Shown: piece by piece, positions 8,011 to 18,717 of the stretch
Layout: every line of letters starts with the position of its first letter
How positions within the stretch are numbered: the stretch's first letter is position 1
Origin: Pseudomonadota bacterium
GTDB lineage: Bacteria; Pseudomonadota; Alphaproteobacteria; Rhizobiales; Hyphomicrobiaceae
Assembly: GCA_018242255.1 (NCBI GenBank)
Contig: JAFECH010000364.1
Coordinates: forward strand, 1-34,892
Length of the DNA stretch: 34,892 nt
Direction: 5' to 3'
Notes under the pieces: model-generated
Database searches by the model: none
Told to the model about the DNA's origin: nothing
Seen by the model: the letters and a program-made list of their open reading frames with translations, nothing else
Program-made: the position numbers and the translations under genes

Positions 8011-9822
8011 ATGCTGCAGACATTCCATTCCCTGTCCGAGCCCGAACGCGTCGCCGAACGCGTAAAGGCGCTCCGCGCTTATATGGCGAAGGCGAAAATC
8101 GACGCCGTTCTTGTTCCCCGATCCGACAAGCATCAGGGCGAATATGTTCCAGGATGCGCCGAGCGCCTGAAATGGCTGACAGGGTTTTCGGGCTCCGCCG
8201 GAATCGCGGTCGTCGGCAAGAAAGCCGCCGTACTCGCAATCGATGGCCGTTATACGGTCCAGGCCGCCGCCGAAACCGACACAAAAATTTTTGAAGTTTC
8301 ACTGTTGCTGCGTCCGAAGCTGGCGGACTGGCTGATTGCGAACGTCGCCAAGGGCGGCACAGTTGGCTTTGACCCTTGGAACCACACCGTCGGAGAGATC
8401 AATCGGCTGACGGCCGCGCTCGCGCCGAAAGGTATCAAGCTTAAAGCGCTGCCAAAAAATCCGATCGACGTTCTTTGGAGCAAGGACCGTCCGAAGCCAC
8501 CACAAAATCCAGTAATCGCTCAGCCGATCGCCTTTGCAGGCAGAACAGCGGCCGACAAGATCTCCGAATTGCAGGCACGTTTGAAGCAAGACGGACAAAG
8601 CGCCGTCATCCTGACGCTGCCGGATTCGATCTGCTGGCTGTTCAACATTCGCGGCAGCGACGTTGCACATAACCCCGTCGTTCTCGCATTCGCCATCGTT
8701 CCCGCAAGCGGCAAAGCCGAACTCTTCATTGCGCCGGACCGCCTCGACAGGGAAGCACGCGCGGAAGTCGCACCAGTCGCAAAACTTCTCGCGCCCGCAA
8801 TGCTGCCGGACCGCGTGAAAGAGCTGAAAGCAAAAGGCAAACGCGTTCGCCTCGATCCTGAAACGGCCGCCTATTGGTTCGAGCAAAAACTCGGCGCTAA
8901 ACTGATCTCACGCGGCCAAGATCCGTGCATCATTCCCAAAGCCATCAAGTCCGACGCTGAAGTCGTCGGCGCCCGCGCCGCGCATGTCCGCGACGGGCAC
9001 GCGATGGTTCGCTTCCTCGCTTGGCTCGACGACTGGGCGTCCGACGGCACGCTCGATGAAATCACCGCCGTCCAGAAGCTCGAAGAATTCCGCCGCGACA
9101 CGAACATGCTGCGTGACGTGAGCTTCCCGACGATCTCAGGCTCCGGCCCGAACGGCGCCATCGTGCATTATCGCGTCTCGGAAGAAACGAACCGCCGCGT
9201 GAGCCCCGGCGAATTGTTCTTGATCGACAGCGGCGGCCAATACCCAGACGGCACCACCGACATCACGCGCACGATCGCCGTCGGCGAACCAAGCCACGAC
9301 ATGCAGCGGCATTTCACGGCGGTTCTTAGAGGTCATATCGCAGTCGCGACGGCGCGCTTTCCGAAAGGTACGCGCGGCATCGACCTCGACCCCTTTGCGC
9401 GCCGCGCGCTTTGGCAGATCGGCGCCGACTTCGACCATGGGACGGGCCACGGCATCGGCAGCTATCTGTCGGTGCACGAAGGTCCGCAGTCGATCTCACG
9501 CGCCGGCATGGCCCCGCTGCATCCTGGCATGCTGATTTCGAACGAGCCGGGTTATTACAAAGTCGGCGAATACGGCATCCGCATCGAAAACGTCGTGCTC
9601 GTGACGATGCCCGAAACCGTCGAAGGCGGCGACCGCGAAACGATGGAGTTCGAGACGCTGACGCTCGCACCGATCGACCGCCGCCTCATCCTTCCCGACA
9701 TGTTGGAAAAGAGCGAACGCGATTGGCTCAACGCCTATCACAAGCGCGTCTACGATACGCTCGCGCAAGACCTCGACCCGTCGACGCGCAATTGGCTGAA
9801 GCAGGCGACGCAGCCCCTTTAA
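8011..9822 (+). CDS. pepP: M24B-family Xaa-Pro aminopeptidase (aminopeptidase P)
   Basis: This 603-residue metallopeptidase removes N-terminal residues from peptides with proline in position two. Two creatinase-like N-terminal domains (about 15-320) precede the pita-bread catalytic domain. All five metal ligands expected for M24 are present: Asp406 (LIDSGG), Asp417 (TTDITRT), His480 (GTGHGIG), Glu512 (NEPGYY) and Glu526 (IRIENVV). The three-domain length of about 600 residues matches the long form related to eukaryotic XPNPEP1 rather than the shorter E. coli PepP. ATG 8011 (MLQTF) matches the usual start; an in-frame upstream codon at 7948 would overlap prmA by 31 bp. There is no signal peptide, so it is cytoplasmic. 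The symbol is used loosely for the family. Confidence 0.9.
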   Translation: MLQTFHSLSEPERVAERVKALRAYMAKAKIDAVLVPRSDKHQGEYVPGCAERLKWLTGFSGSAGIAVVGKKAAVLAIDGRYTVQAAAETDTKIFEVSLLLRPKLADWLIANVAKGGTVGFDPWNHTVGEINRLTAALAPKGIKLKALPKNPIDVLWSKDRPKPPQNPVIAQPIAFAGRTAADKISELQARLKQDGQSAVILTLPDSICWLFNIRGSDVAHNPVVLAFAIVPASGKAELFIAPDRLDREARAEVAPVAKLLAPAMLPDRVKELKAKGKRVRLDPETAAYWFEQKLGAKLISRGQDPCIIPKAIKSDAEVVGARAAHVRDGHAMVRFLAWLDDWASDGTLDEITAVQKLEEFRRDTNMLRDVSFPTISGSGPNGAIVHYRVSEETNRRVSPGELFLIDSGGQYPDGTTDITRTIAVGEPSHDMQRHFTAVLRGHIAVATARFPKGTRGIDLDPFARRALWQIGADFDHGTGHGIGSYLSVHEGPQSISRAGMAPLHPGMLISNEPGYYKVGEYGIRIENVVLVTMPETVEGGDRETMEFETLTLAPIDRRLILPDMLEKSERDWLNAYHKRVYDTLAQDLDPSTRNWLKQATQPL

Positions 9823-9855
9823 GCCAGAGGCTTTATTGTTTCGCTGGAGACAGCG
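9821..9855 (+). terminator. Weak terminator-like hairpins after pepP
   Basis: AAGCC-AGA-GGCTT (9821-9833) starts within the pepP stop codon and is followed by a T-rich tail (TATTGTTT). A second hairpin, CGCTG-GAGA-CAGCG (9842-9855), has a GNRA-type loop. Each stem is only 5 bp, so termination would be partial at best. Confidence 0.3.
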
Positions 9856-9912
9856 ATCAGCAGGGTCGTCGCATAATTCTCCTCTGCGAAATTGAGGTTG
9901 AGGAGAATGCCG

Positions 9913-10095
9913 ATGTTCGAGATCCACGAGGTTACAGCCGCGCCGCACTTGCCCGAAGCCCTGAAATCCAGCATCCCACCGACACGGCCTGAGAGCTTGT
10001 TCGCGATTCTCGCAGAGGGTTTCCAGAGCGACACGAACGTCGAAGTGAAGCTGCGTAATGGCGAGATCTTTATCGCGATGGCAGATGGCTATTAG
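9913..10095 (+). CDS. Small hypothetical protein (60 aa)
   Basis: The ORF encodes 60 residues starting MFEIHEVTAAPHLPEALK and ending AMADGY. I do not recognise it. The start at 9913 is favoured because GAGGAG (9900-9905) lies 7 nt upstream; the ATG at 9907 in the same frame would leave only 1 nt. It contains no membrane segment. The second half (NVEVKLRNGEIFIAMADGY) looks like a short beta hairpin. It follows pepP on the same strand by 90 bp and converges on ligA with only 7 bp between the stop codons. The good ribosome binding site and position in an otherwise empty gap argue that it is real. Function unknown. Confidence 0.5.
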   Translation: MFEIHEVTAAPHLPEALKSSIPPTRPESLFAILAEGFQSDTNVEVKLRNGEIFIAMADGY

Positions 10096-10102
10096 GGCGC
10101 GA

Positions 10103-12301
<2,199 letters not shown>

Positions 12302-12371
12302 TCAAGATCTAGCACAATGCGAAGGGTCTGACAGCGACAGGCTCCGCCGACCCGCCTAGCGGCAGGAAAGC

Positions 12372-13298
12372 TCAGCCGCTTCCCATGCTGATGCTCGGCA
12401 TCTTGATCGTGGGCACCGAGAGCTTCGGAACGGCGTTCCAGGTCTTGCTCAGCCAGGAGTCGCTATCTTCGCGTGGCGCCAGACCGCCCGATTCCAGCAG
12501 CGCGTAGGAATCCTTGTACCATTTGCTGTCGGGGTAGTTGTGCCCAAGGATCGCCGCCGCGTTCTGCGCTTCCTTGGTGATGCCGAGCGCCATGTAAGAC
12601 TCAACTAAGCGCGCCAGCGCTTCCTCGACATGCGCCGTCGTCTGATAATCGCTGACGACCGTCTTGAAGCGATTGATGGCGCCGACATAGTTGTGTCGAT
12701 CGAGATAATAGCGGCCGACATTCATCTCTTGGGCTGCGAGATTGTCCATGCAGATGCGGATCTTGTTATCGGCGTCCTTTGCGTACTCGCTATCGGGATA
12801 ACGGGCCTTCAGGATCTTCAGCTGCTCAAGCGCCTTGCGCGCAGCCGTCTGATCACGATCCGCCTTGTTCATCTGGTCGAAATAGGCTTCCGCAATGATG
12901 TGATGCGCCATCGGCGCTTCTTTCGTGCCTGGATGCATCGCGACGTAACGCTCGGCCGAAGCGATCGCTTCCGGCGCTTTGCCCGCGCGATAATACGCAT
13001 ACGCGGCCATCACGATCGATTTACGTGCTTCCTGCGAATACGGGTGATCGCGATCGACGGCTTCGAACTTCGTCGCCGCATCTTCGAAGTTGCCCTTCGT
13101 CATCATCGCGTCGGCATCAGCGAACATCTTCGCTGGCGGATCGGGATTGAGTGCCGCTGTATCAAGCTTGGGCCCGCCGCCGCATCCACCAAGCGCAAGC
13201 GCCAGCAGCACCGACATAGTGCTCACGATTTTTAGAAGATATCGTGCCGATGTCATCATACGCCGTGCTGCTTCCCAAAGTGGCCGCCAGCTATGCAT
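12372..13298 (-). CDS. bamD: Outer-membrane assembly lipoprotein BamD
   Basis: BamD is the essential lipoprotein partner of BamA that helps insert beta-barrel proteins into the outer membrane. The product has a lipoprotein signal with lipobox LGGC (mature N-terminal Cys inside LALALGGCGGG). A series of TPR-like helical repeats follows (YYRAGKAPEAIASAERYVAMHPG, and RYPDSEYAKDADNKIRICMDNLAAQEMNVGRYYLDRHNYVGAINRF), which is the classic BamD/ComL core. I give the ATG at 13298 because GGAG lies 5 nt upstream. The ATGs at 13259 and 13256 would give a signal peptide of more usual length, and an ATG at 13313 has GGGGAG directly against it. It is downstream of lpxC, an order common in alphaproteobacteria. 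Confidence 0.92.
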   Translation of the reverse strand: MHSWRPLWEAARRMMTSARYLLKIVSTMSVLLALALGGCGGGPKLDTAALNPDPPAKMFADADAMMTKGNFEDAATKFEAVDRDHPYSQEARKSIVMAAYAYYRAGKAPEAIASAERYVAMHPGTKEAPMAHHIIAEAYFDQMNKADRDQTAARKALEQLKILKARYPDSEYAKDADNKIRICMDNLAAQEMNVGRYYLDRHNYVGAINRFKTVVSDYQTTAHVEEALARLVESYMALGITKEAQNAAAILGHNYPDSKWYKDSYALLESGGLAPREDSDSWLSKTWNAVPKLSVPTIKMPSISMGSG

Positions 13299-13431
13299 GC
13301 CGACTCCACACATCTCCCCGGTCGCTTGCGGATAGCACTCCTATACACGTCCCGAAAGATGAATCGTCGGCGACGCGCTGTCTGCTAACAGCCTAGCCTA
13401 ACGAGCTTATCGGCAGAATATGGTGCATTCC

Positions 13432-13460
13432 GGGCCATGATTGGCCCAGACCAGCCTGGG
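13432..13460. repeat. Two overlapping hairpins between lpxC and bamD
   Basis: GGGCCA-TGAT-TGGCCC (13432-13447) overlaps CCCAG-ACCAGC-CTGGG (13445-13460), so the two stems are mutually exclusive over three bases. They lie just downstream of the lpxC stop. No T-run follows, so they are more likely an RNA-processing or stability element than a terminator. Confidence 0.3.
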
Positions 13461-13475
13461 AGAACAAACCGAAGC

Positions 13476-14417
13476 TTATTCTGCGGCGACAACCGTCTCT
13501 GAAACGATCTGAACGGGCGAGCGGCTTGCGCGCGTGCGCGGGGCCTGAGCGTATTCCCAGTTCGACGCATCAGCGAACAGAGCCTGAAGCACCATCGAGT
13601 TGAGCTTGTGTCCGCCTTTGTAAGAGCGGTATGCGCCGAGGAGCGGCAGCCCCGCCAGCGCCAGATCGCCAACCGCATCGAGCATCTTGTGACGCACGAA
13701 CTCCTGCGGATAACGAAGACCGTCGCGGTTCATGACCTTTCCGTCACCGATCGCAACAGTGTTGGTGAGATCAGCGCCGAGTGCAAGGCCCGCCTTCCAC
13801 AACTTCTCGACGTCGCTCATGAAGCCGAACGTACGAGCGCGGGAAATCTCGTGGCGGAAAACGCCGGGGCTCATTTCATACTGCAGCCGCTGGCGACCGA
13901 TTACCGGCGTAGCGAAATCAATTTCAACGTCCATGCGGAAGCCAGCATGTGGCTCAAGCTCGCCCCAGCAGCCGTTTTCTTCTACCCGCACCGGTTTGAG
14001 AACTTTGATGTATTTGCGCGGCTCTGAAAGCTCGCGAATACCGACCCGGTCAATGGCATCGACGAATTCCGCCGAGCTGCCGTCCATGATCGGAACTTCT
14101 TTGCTGTCGATCTCGATATAGAGGTTGTCGATCGAGAGGCCGCGAAGGGCGGCGAGGAGATGTTCGACTGTGCTGATCGTCGTGCCAGCACTGTCACCGA
14201 TAACGGTACAAAGTGTAAGATTTTTGACGTTCGCTACGTGTGCCGCGATTTCCGAGACGACTCTTCCTCGTTTCGTAACGAGAAAGCGGAGCCCAGTATC
14301 AGCCTCTGCTGGATGCAGTGTGAGTGATACCGGAGCTCCGCTGTGCACCCCCGTGCCTGTCAACTGGATCTCGCGGGCAAGCGTGGTTTGCCGCGCACCG
14401 ATGAATCGATTCGACAT
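13476..14417 (-). CDS. lpxC: UDP-3-O-acyl-N-acetylglucosamine deacetylase LpxC
   Basis: This 313-residue zinc enzyme catalyses the committed step of lipid A synthesis, removing the acetyl group from UDP-3-O-acyl-GlcNAc. The zinc ligands are visible: His86 (STVEHLLAAL), His243 and Asp247 (HKMLDAVGD). The catalytic His270 is in YKGGHKLN. The N-terminal LTGTGVHSG and the VPIMDGSSAEFVDAI segment are also typical. Start ATG 14417 is preceded by GAGGG about 11 nt upstream; an upstream in-frame extension to 14477 lacks family similarity. It follows ftsZ by 372 bp, a common alphaproteobacterial order, but the large gap suggests its own promoter. bamD follows. Confidence 0.96.
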   Translation of the reverse strand: MSNRFIGARQTTLAREIQLTGTGVHSGAPVSLTLHPAEADTGLRFLVTKRGRVVSEIAAHVANVKNLTLCTVIGDSAGTTISTVEHLLAALRGLSIDNLYIEIDSKEVPIMDGSSAEFVDAIDRVGIRELSEPRKYIKVLKPVRVEENGCWGELEPHAGFRMDVEIDFATPVIGRQRLQYEMSPGVFRHEISRARTFGFMSDVEKLWKAGLALGADLTNTVAIGDGKVMNRDGLRYPQEFVRHKMLDAVGDLALAGLPLLGAYRSYKGGHKLNSMVLQALFADASNWEYAQAPRTRASRSPVQIVSETVVAAE

Positions 14418-14789
14418 ACAGCGCCGTCCCTCATTCTTTGGCGGACCGCTGCTCCCCAGCATTATGCGGCCAACCACCCCCTGACCTACCTTGAAGTCCT
14501 TCTGATTCTTTCAGATCGTTCCAGCCTTATTTTGGCCGCGTCCAATCTGATCAAAGGCTCATCACAAGTGGTCGATGCACAAAAGCTAACTGCTTCGCTA
14601 AACACCGACAAATCACGCTTTCTTACACTGTGTTACGCTTTAGCAACCATTCTTGACGTTTCCCGAGTCCTGATGCAGCCGCATTTTGACCGCGTTTTTC
14701 ACCCGAAAAATCGCACGCTCTCGCCACTTTTTTCTCACGTTCGAACGCGGAAACGCCACGGCGAGAAACGCTAATCCGCATACCGTCGA
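14418..14789 (-). promoter_or_regulatory. ftsZ-lpxC intergenic region (372 bp), probable lpxC promoter region
   Basis: No gene is supported here; a plus-strand ORF from 14343 to 14774 overlaps lpxC and has no plausible product. The region is richer in A and T than its flanks. It contains two GANTC sites (GATTC at 14504, GAGTC at 14665), the target of the CcrM cell-cycle methylase in this group. It also has a direct repeat of GCTAA (14585-14589 and 14597-14601). I see no clear intrinsic terminator for ftsZ and no strong -35/-10 pair. Confidence 0.4.
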
Positions 14790-16349
14790 TTATCTTCTGC
14801 CTAAACCGGCAAATCGTCCCAAAAGGCCCGGTTTTCTTTGCTCTTCTACGTCCCTGCCGTGGCTCCGGGCAGCGCCGTTCTGACGCGCATTCCATTCCTT
14901 TTGCGCCTGCGGAGGAAATTCCTCGATGCCGGGAACCCGGCGCGAACCACGCTGAATTTCCATCGGTGCTTGCGGCTCGAATCGTTGATCGTAATTCGGT
15001 GCTGGAGCGTCCGCGGGGAGGGGCGGAGTCCGTAACAATGCGTTGCCGGAGAGGGGAGGAAAATTTTCCAGCCCGTCTTCCACCGTAACATTTCCTGGAG
15101 CAACCCAGCTGTCGCGGCCCCCGCGCGGCTGTTCCCTGTGGATGGGCTCGGAAAAATTCTGCGGCGCTGGCCCCGTCGGCGCCTGCAAAGCTTCCGCAAG
15201 ACGCCGCTGCAGATCGCCCGGAGGCGCGGGAAGCATGCCATTGCGCTCAGCATGCGGCTGCTGGTGCTGCTGCGGCATCGCCAAGGCCTGCTGCTGCGGG
15301 GCCTGGGGAGCATACATACCCTGGCCGTGAGCCTGCTGCGCGGCGTTGAAACCGGCCTGCTGCGGCATCATGCGTTCGACCATCCGATGGTCCATGCCCG
15401 ATGCGACGATAGAGACGCGCAAGCGATCACCGAGCTGCTCATCAAATGTCGCACCGACGATGATATTGGCTTCGGGATCGACCTCCTGGCGGATGCGGCT
15501 CGCTGCCTCATCGACCTCATAGAGCGTCATGTCGCGGCCACCCGAGATCGAGAGCAGCAATCCCCTGGCGCCACGCAGCGTCACATCATCGAGCAGCGGA
15601 TTGGCGATGGCTTCTTCCGCCGCGAGAATGGCGCGCTGCTCGCCCGTTGCTTCGCCAGTGCCCATCATTGCCGTGCCCATGCCGCTCATGATTGTGCGGA
15701 CGTCGGCGAAATCGAGATTGATAAGGCCTTCCTTGAGAACAAGCTCGACGATGCAGGCGACGCCCGAGTAGAGCACCTGGTCCGCCAAAACGAAGGCTTC
15801 CGCGAACGTCGTCCGCTCATTGGCGATACGGAAAAGATTCTGGTTCGGAATAACGATGAGCGTATCGACGAGATGCCGGAGATTTTCGACACCCGCATCA
15901 GCAATCCGCATGCGCCGCGCGCCCTCGAACTGGAACGGCTTGCAAACGACGCCAACCGTCAGCGCGCCAAGCTCCCGCGCGATCCGCGCGATGACCGACG
16001 CTGCGCCCGTGCCGGTGCCACCGCCCATGCCGGCCGCAATAAACACCATGTGCGCGCCTGCGATGTGCGTACGAAGCTCTTCGAGCGCCTCTTCCGCAGC
16101 CGCTTCCCCGATCTCCGGCTTTGCGCCCGCGCCGAGCCCTTCGGTGAGATTGATGCCGAGCTGAATGCGATGTTCCGCACTCGAAGCTTCGAGCGATTGC
16201 GCGTCCGTATTCGCAACCACGAACTGCACGCCCTGAAGCCCGGCGGCGATCATGTTGTTGACGGCATTGCAGCCCGCGCCGCCGACGCCGATAACGGTGA
16301 TCCGAGGCTTGGCGTCGACCAGCTTCGGCAGTTGCAGCTTGATGCTCAT
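14790..16349 (-). CDS. ftsZ: Cell division GTPase FtsZ
   Basis: FtsZ is the tubulin homologue that polymerises into the Z ring and organises the divisome. The 519-residue protein has the GGAGCNAV nucleotide loop (23-30), NTDAQSL (47-53), the tubulin signature GGGTGTG (109-115) and the T7 catalytic loop NLDFAD (211-216). After the globular core (to about 325) there is a long linker rich in Gln, Pro and Ala (about 330-465), typical of alphaproteobacteria. The C-terminal conserved peptide region is [13 protein letters not shown] (about 471-483). A further 33 basic residues end in [14 protein letters not shown]. The VPGIEEFPP form differs from the E. coli IPAFLRKQ type. ftsZ follows ftsA by 96 bp; lpxC lies 372 bp beyond. 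Confidence 0.98.
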   Translation of the reverse strand: MSIKLQLPKLVDAKPRITVIGVGGAGCNAVNNMIAAGLQGVQFVVANTDAQSLEASSAEHRIQLGINLTEGLGAGAKPEIGEAAAEEALEELRTHIAGAHMVFIAAGMGGGTGTGAASVIARIARELGALTVGVVCKPFQFEGARRMRIADAGVENLRHLVDTLIVIPNQNLFRIANERTTFAEAFVLADQVLYSGVACIVELVLKEGLINLDFADVRTIMSGMGTAMMGTGEATGEQRAILAAEEAIANPLLDDVTLRGARGLLLSISGGRDMTLYEVDEAASRIRQEVDPEANIIVGATFDEQLGDRLRVSIVASGMDHRMVERMMPQQAGFNAAQQAHGQGMYAPQAPQQQALAMPQQHQQPHAERNGMLPAPPGDLQRRLAEALQAPTGPAPQNFSEPIHREQPRGGRDSWVAPGNVTVEDGLENFPPLSGNALLRTPPLPADAPAPNYDQRFEPQAPMEIQRGSRRVPGIEEFPPQAQKEWNARQNGAARSHGRDVEEQRKPGLLGRFAGLGRR

Positions 16350-16445
16350 GGCGTCCCCGAGAAAAATTGTTGGGCGTTCGGCACGACTGTTTCGGCCTCC
16401 AGCGCCGCCAGCTTCGACGATCTCATTTCTGTCTTCGACACGTCT

Positions 16446-17702
16446 TTAAAATCCGCCTTTAAGCCACGTTCCGACGCGACCGAGATAACCTTGCGTCACG
16501 GTCTTGCGGCCGCGCGCCATGTTGAGTTCGCCATCACCACGCGCCGCCACGATCGCCAGACCGGACAGGGTCGCGAGTTGCGGCCCTGACAAGCTTGCAG
16601 ATAGACCGTGCAGATCCGTCGGGCGACCAAGCCGTACCGAACGTCCGAACGCATCCGCGACGAACCCCGGTAATCCGATGAGTTGGCTGGCTCCGCCCGT
16701 CAGTACGATCTTATCTCCCACGTAGCGGCTCGCGGCATTCAGCGCTAAGCGCTCACGCACAAGCCCCAAGATCTGCTGCACGCGCGGGCGGATGATATCC
16801 GTGAGCCGCGCTTTCGATGTTTCGTAGCTGCCATCATCCTCCTCCCCGGTGATCGGATAGGAGAACGACTCATGCTCGTCTGACTGGGCGTTGAGGAGTG
16901 TGCCATAAAGCGTTTTGATTCGCTCGGCTTCCGCAAGTGGCGTCTGCAACGCCTTCGCAATATCGTAGGTGATATGTTGGCTGCCGACCGGGATCACGTC
17001 GATGCCCGTAAACCTGCCGTCGGCGAACAACGTGATTGACGTCGTACCGGCCCCGAAATCGATGCATGTCACACCGAATTGCCGCTCCTCCAGCGTTGTA
17101 GCAGCCAGAGCGCTTGCATAGGGCGAAGCGACAAGCGCGTCGCAGGTCGCGTAGCACCGGTCGATCAAAACCATCAGATTGCGCAACGGCGCTTCATCCG
17201 CCGTCACCGCGTGCAGGCCAGCCGAAATCCGCCGCGCCGAAAGCCCGAGCGGATCGCGCACGCCCTGCGCACCGTCAACTTCGTAACCCAGATGGTTGAG
17301 ATGCAGCAGCGTCCGGCCGTTGCGCTCGGCATAGCTTTCGCCCGCCGACATCAGCCGCGCCAGATCTTCTTCTCGCACGGTGCCGGTTTCGATATCCGCG
17401 CGCGCTGTGCAATGAAGCGAAGAAATCCGTCCAGCCGACACCGACAGCGTAAAGCCGCCGACCGACGCCCCTGCCGCCCGCTCGGCCTGGCTGATGACGC
17501 CGCGAACGACACCTTCCGCTTCGTCGAGATCCGTCAGAACCCCGGCTTTGACACCTTTCGAACGCTGCATGCCGAGACCTGCGAGCCGCAGCGACGGCTG
17601 CGCCATTCCGGCCGCGTATTCGGCGACGACCACGGCAGCAACAGTCTTGCTGGTGCCGATGTCGAGAAGCCCGAAAGTCTTGTAGGTGCGCCGCTCCGCC
17701 AT
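16446..17702 (-). CDS. ftsA: Cell division protein FtsA
   Basis: FtsA is an actin-like ATPase that tethers FtsZ filaments to the inner membrane. The 418-residue product shows the phosphate-1 loop DIGTSK (14-19), the FtsA-specific 1C domain after it, the phosphate-2 region IDFGAGTTSITLF and the adenosine motif VLTGGASQLIGL. It ends with a short amphipathic helix (GYLGRVGTWLKGGF), the membrane-targeting sequence. Start ATG 17702 is well supported: GGGAGG lies 5 nt upstream. The longer ORF to 17774 would overlap ftsQ. It begins 10 bp after the ftsQ stop and is followed by ftsZ. Confidence 0.97.
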   Translation of the reverse strand: MAERRTYKTFGLLDIGTSKTVAAVVVAEYAAGMAQPSLRLAGLGMQRSKGVKAGVLTDLDEAEGVVRGVISQAERAAGASVGGFTLSVSAGRISSLHCTARADIETGTVREEDLARLMSAGESYAERNGRTLLHLNHLGYEVDGAQGVRDPLGLSARRISAGLHAVTADEAPLRNLMVLIDRCYATCDALVASPYASALAATTLEERQFGVTCIDFGAGTTSITLFADGRFTGIDVIPVGSQHITYDIAKALQTPLAEAERIKTLYGTLLNAQSDEHESFSYPITGEEDDGSYETSKARLTDIIRPRVQQILGLVRERLALNAASRYVGDKIVLTGGASQLIGLPGFVADAFGRSVRLGRPTDLHGLSASLSGPQLATLSGLAIVAARGDGELNMARGRKTVTQGYLGRVGTWLKGGF

Positions 17703-17712
17703 GCTGGCCTCC

Positions 17713-18717
17713 CTACTGTTGCGCCGAGGCGACCGCAGTCGTCCCGGAGCTTCTAAGAGATGCCGTTCGATCACCCGGCGTCGCCGGCCGGATCGCGATG
17801 CGGCCTGGCGTGCGCACGTCGACGATCATGCGTGCGCCGGTCAGAGCAGCCTGCACCGCCGGCGTATTGGCGATTTCCCGCAAGCCTTCAATCTCGCGAT
17901 CTGCCGCAAGATCGAGCGCCGTGCCATTTTTCAGAAAGATCCGCCAACGCCGCTCCGCGACACGCTCGCCGTAAGCGTACTGCCGCTCGATCTTGGGAAC
18001 CAGGCGGACCGCAGACAGCATCAGCATCGCTTCGGTGTCGGCACCATCTCCGGCAACGCGTGGCAATTTCCATGTCCCGGCGGTCGGAATAGGTCCGAGG
18101 GTGCGCCCGGTCGCATCGACAAGATAGTTCGTATCTCCGCGCGTCCACACGAAGGCCGGCGCACGCTCGTGAATGACGATATCGAGCGTTCCCGGATAGA
18201 TGCGCGTAAGCTGCACGGTATCCACCCACGGAATGCGCTCGATCCGCTTCATCGCCGCGTCGGAATCGAAAGCCGCGAATGTTTTTACGTTGCTGAGGTC
18301 CAAGGCGTCGTACACGTCAGAGTCTGATGTAAAATGCTGGCCGGAAAGGTTCACCTGATCGATCCCGAAGCCTGCAGCGACCATCAGACTGTCTGCCTTG
18401 TCCGCGAAATCGAAAGCCGCGATCTTGCTCAGCGGCAGAACGTAGGCGGCCCCGCCCGCGACGACCGCCAGCAGCGCGATCGCTGACGGTATGACCCACC
18501 GCCGCCCGCGCCGCGTCCGTCGCGACCGTCTTTCGCCGCGGGGTATCTGCAGTTTCATGGTCACGCGCTTCGAAACGGTCACCGCAGCGCTGCGCCCGCG
18601 CGTCGTCGGCGTCGCCTCGCGTGAGGGCGGCACCGATTGAGCAGCCTCCGGTTCCGGCGTTGGCGCATCTTGTGCAGCCCGCCACCAGAACCGATGCTTG
18701 CTCTCTACCTGTTGCAA
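17713..18717 (-). CDS. ftsQ: Cell division protein FtsQ
   Basis: FtsQ is a bitopic divisome scaffold linking early cytoplasmic proteins with FtsL, FtsI and FtsW. The protein has an Arg-rich cytoplasmic tail (RGERRSRRTRRGRR) and one transmembrane segment (WVIPSAIALLAVVAGGAAYVL). A periplasmic POTRA-like region follows (LSGQHFTSDSDVYDALDLS), then the beta domain with IPWVDTVQLTRIYPGTLDIVIHER, a hallmark of the family. The start is uncertain. TTG 18717 has GAGG 7 nt upstream, overlaps the end of ddl by 13 nt and gives 334 residues. ATG 18558 would give 281 residues and keep all the domains. The reading frame remains open upstream to 18900, but that part overlaps ddl. ftsA follows after 10 bp. 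Confidence 0.92.
   Translation of the reverse strand: MQQVESKHRFWWRAAQDAPTPEPEAAQSVPPSREATPTTRGRSAAVTVSKRVTMKLQIPRGERRSRRTRRGRRWVIPSAIALLAVVAGGAAYVLPLSKIAAFDFADKADSLMVAAGFGIDQVNLSGQHFTSDSDVYDALDLSNVKTFAAFDSDAAMKRIERIPWVDTVQLTRIYPGTLDIVIHERAPAFVWTRGDTNYLVDATGRTLGPIPTAGTWKLPRVAGDGADTEAMLMLSAVRLVPKIERQYAYGERVAERRWRIFLKNGTALDLAADREIEGLREIANTPAVQAALTGARMIVDVRTPGRIAIRPATPGDRTASLRSSGTTAVASAQQ

Noticed and set aside
14343-14774. 143-codon plus-strand ORF across the lpxC start and the ftsZ-lpxC gap
   Set aside because: Overlaps the conserved N-terminus of lpxC, no ribosome binding site, no recognisable product.
16444-16462. CtrA-like site at the ftsA stop, upstream of ftsZ
   Set aside because: The two TTAA halves are 9 bp apart, not 7, and the second half includes the ftsA stop codon; no further support.
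15138-16589. 483-codon plus-strand ORF opposite ftsZ
   Set aside because: It is antisense to the whole ftsZ core, its translation is rich in Arg, His and Asp with no recognisable domain, and such shadow ORFs are expected in GC-rich coding DNA.
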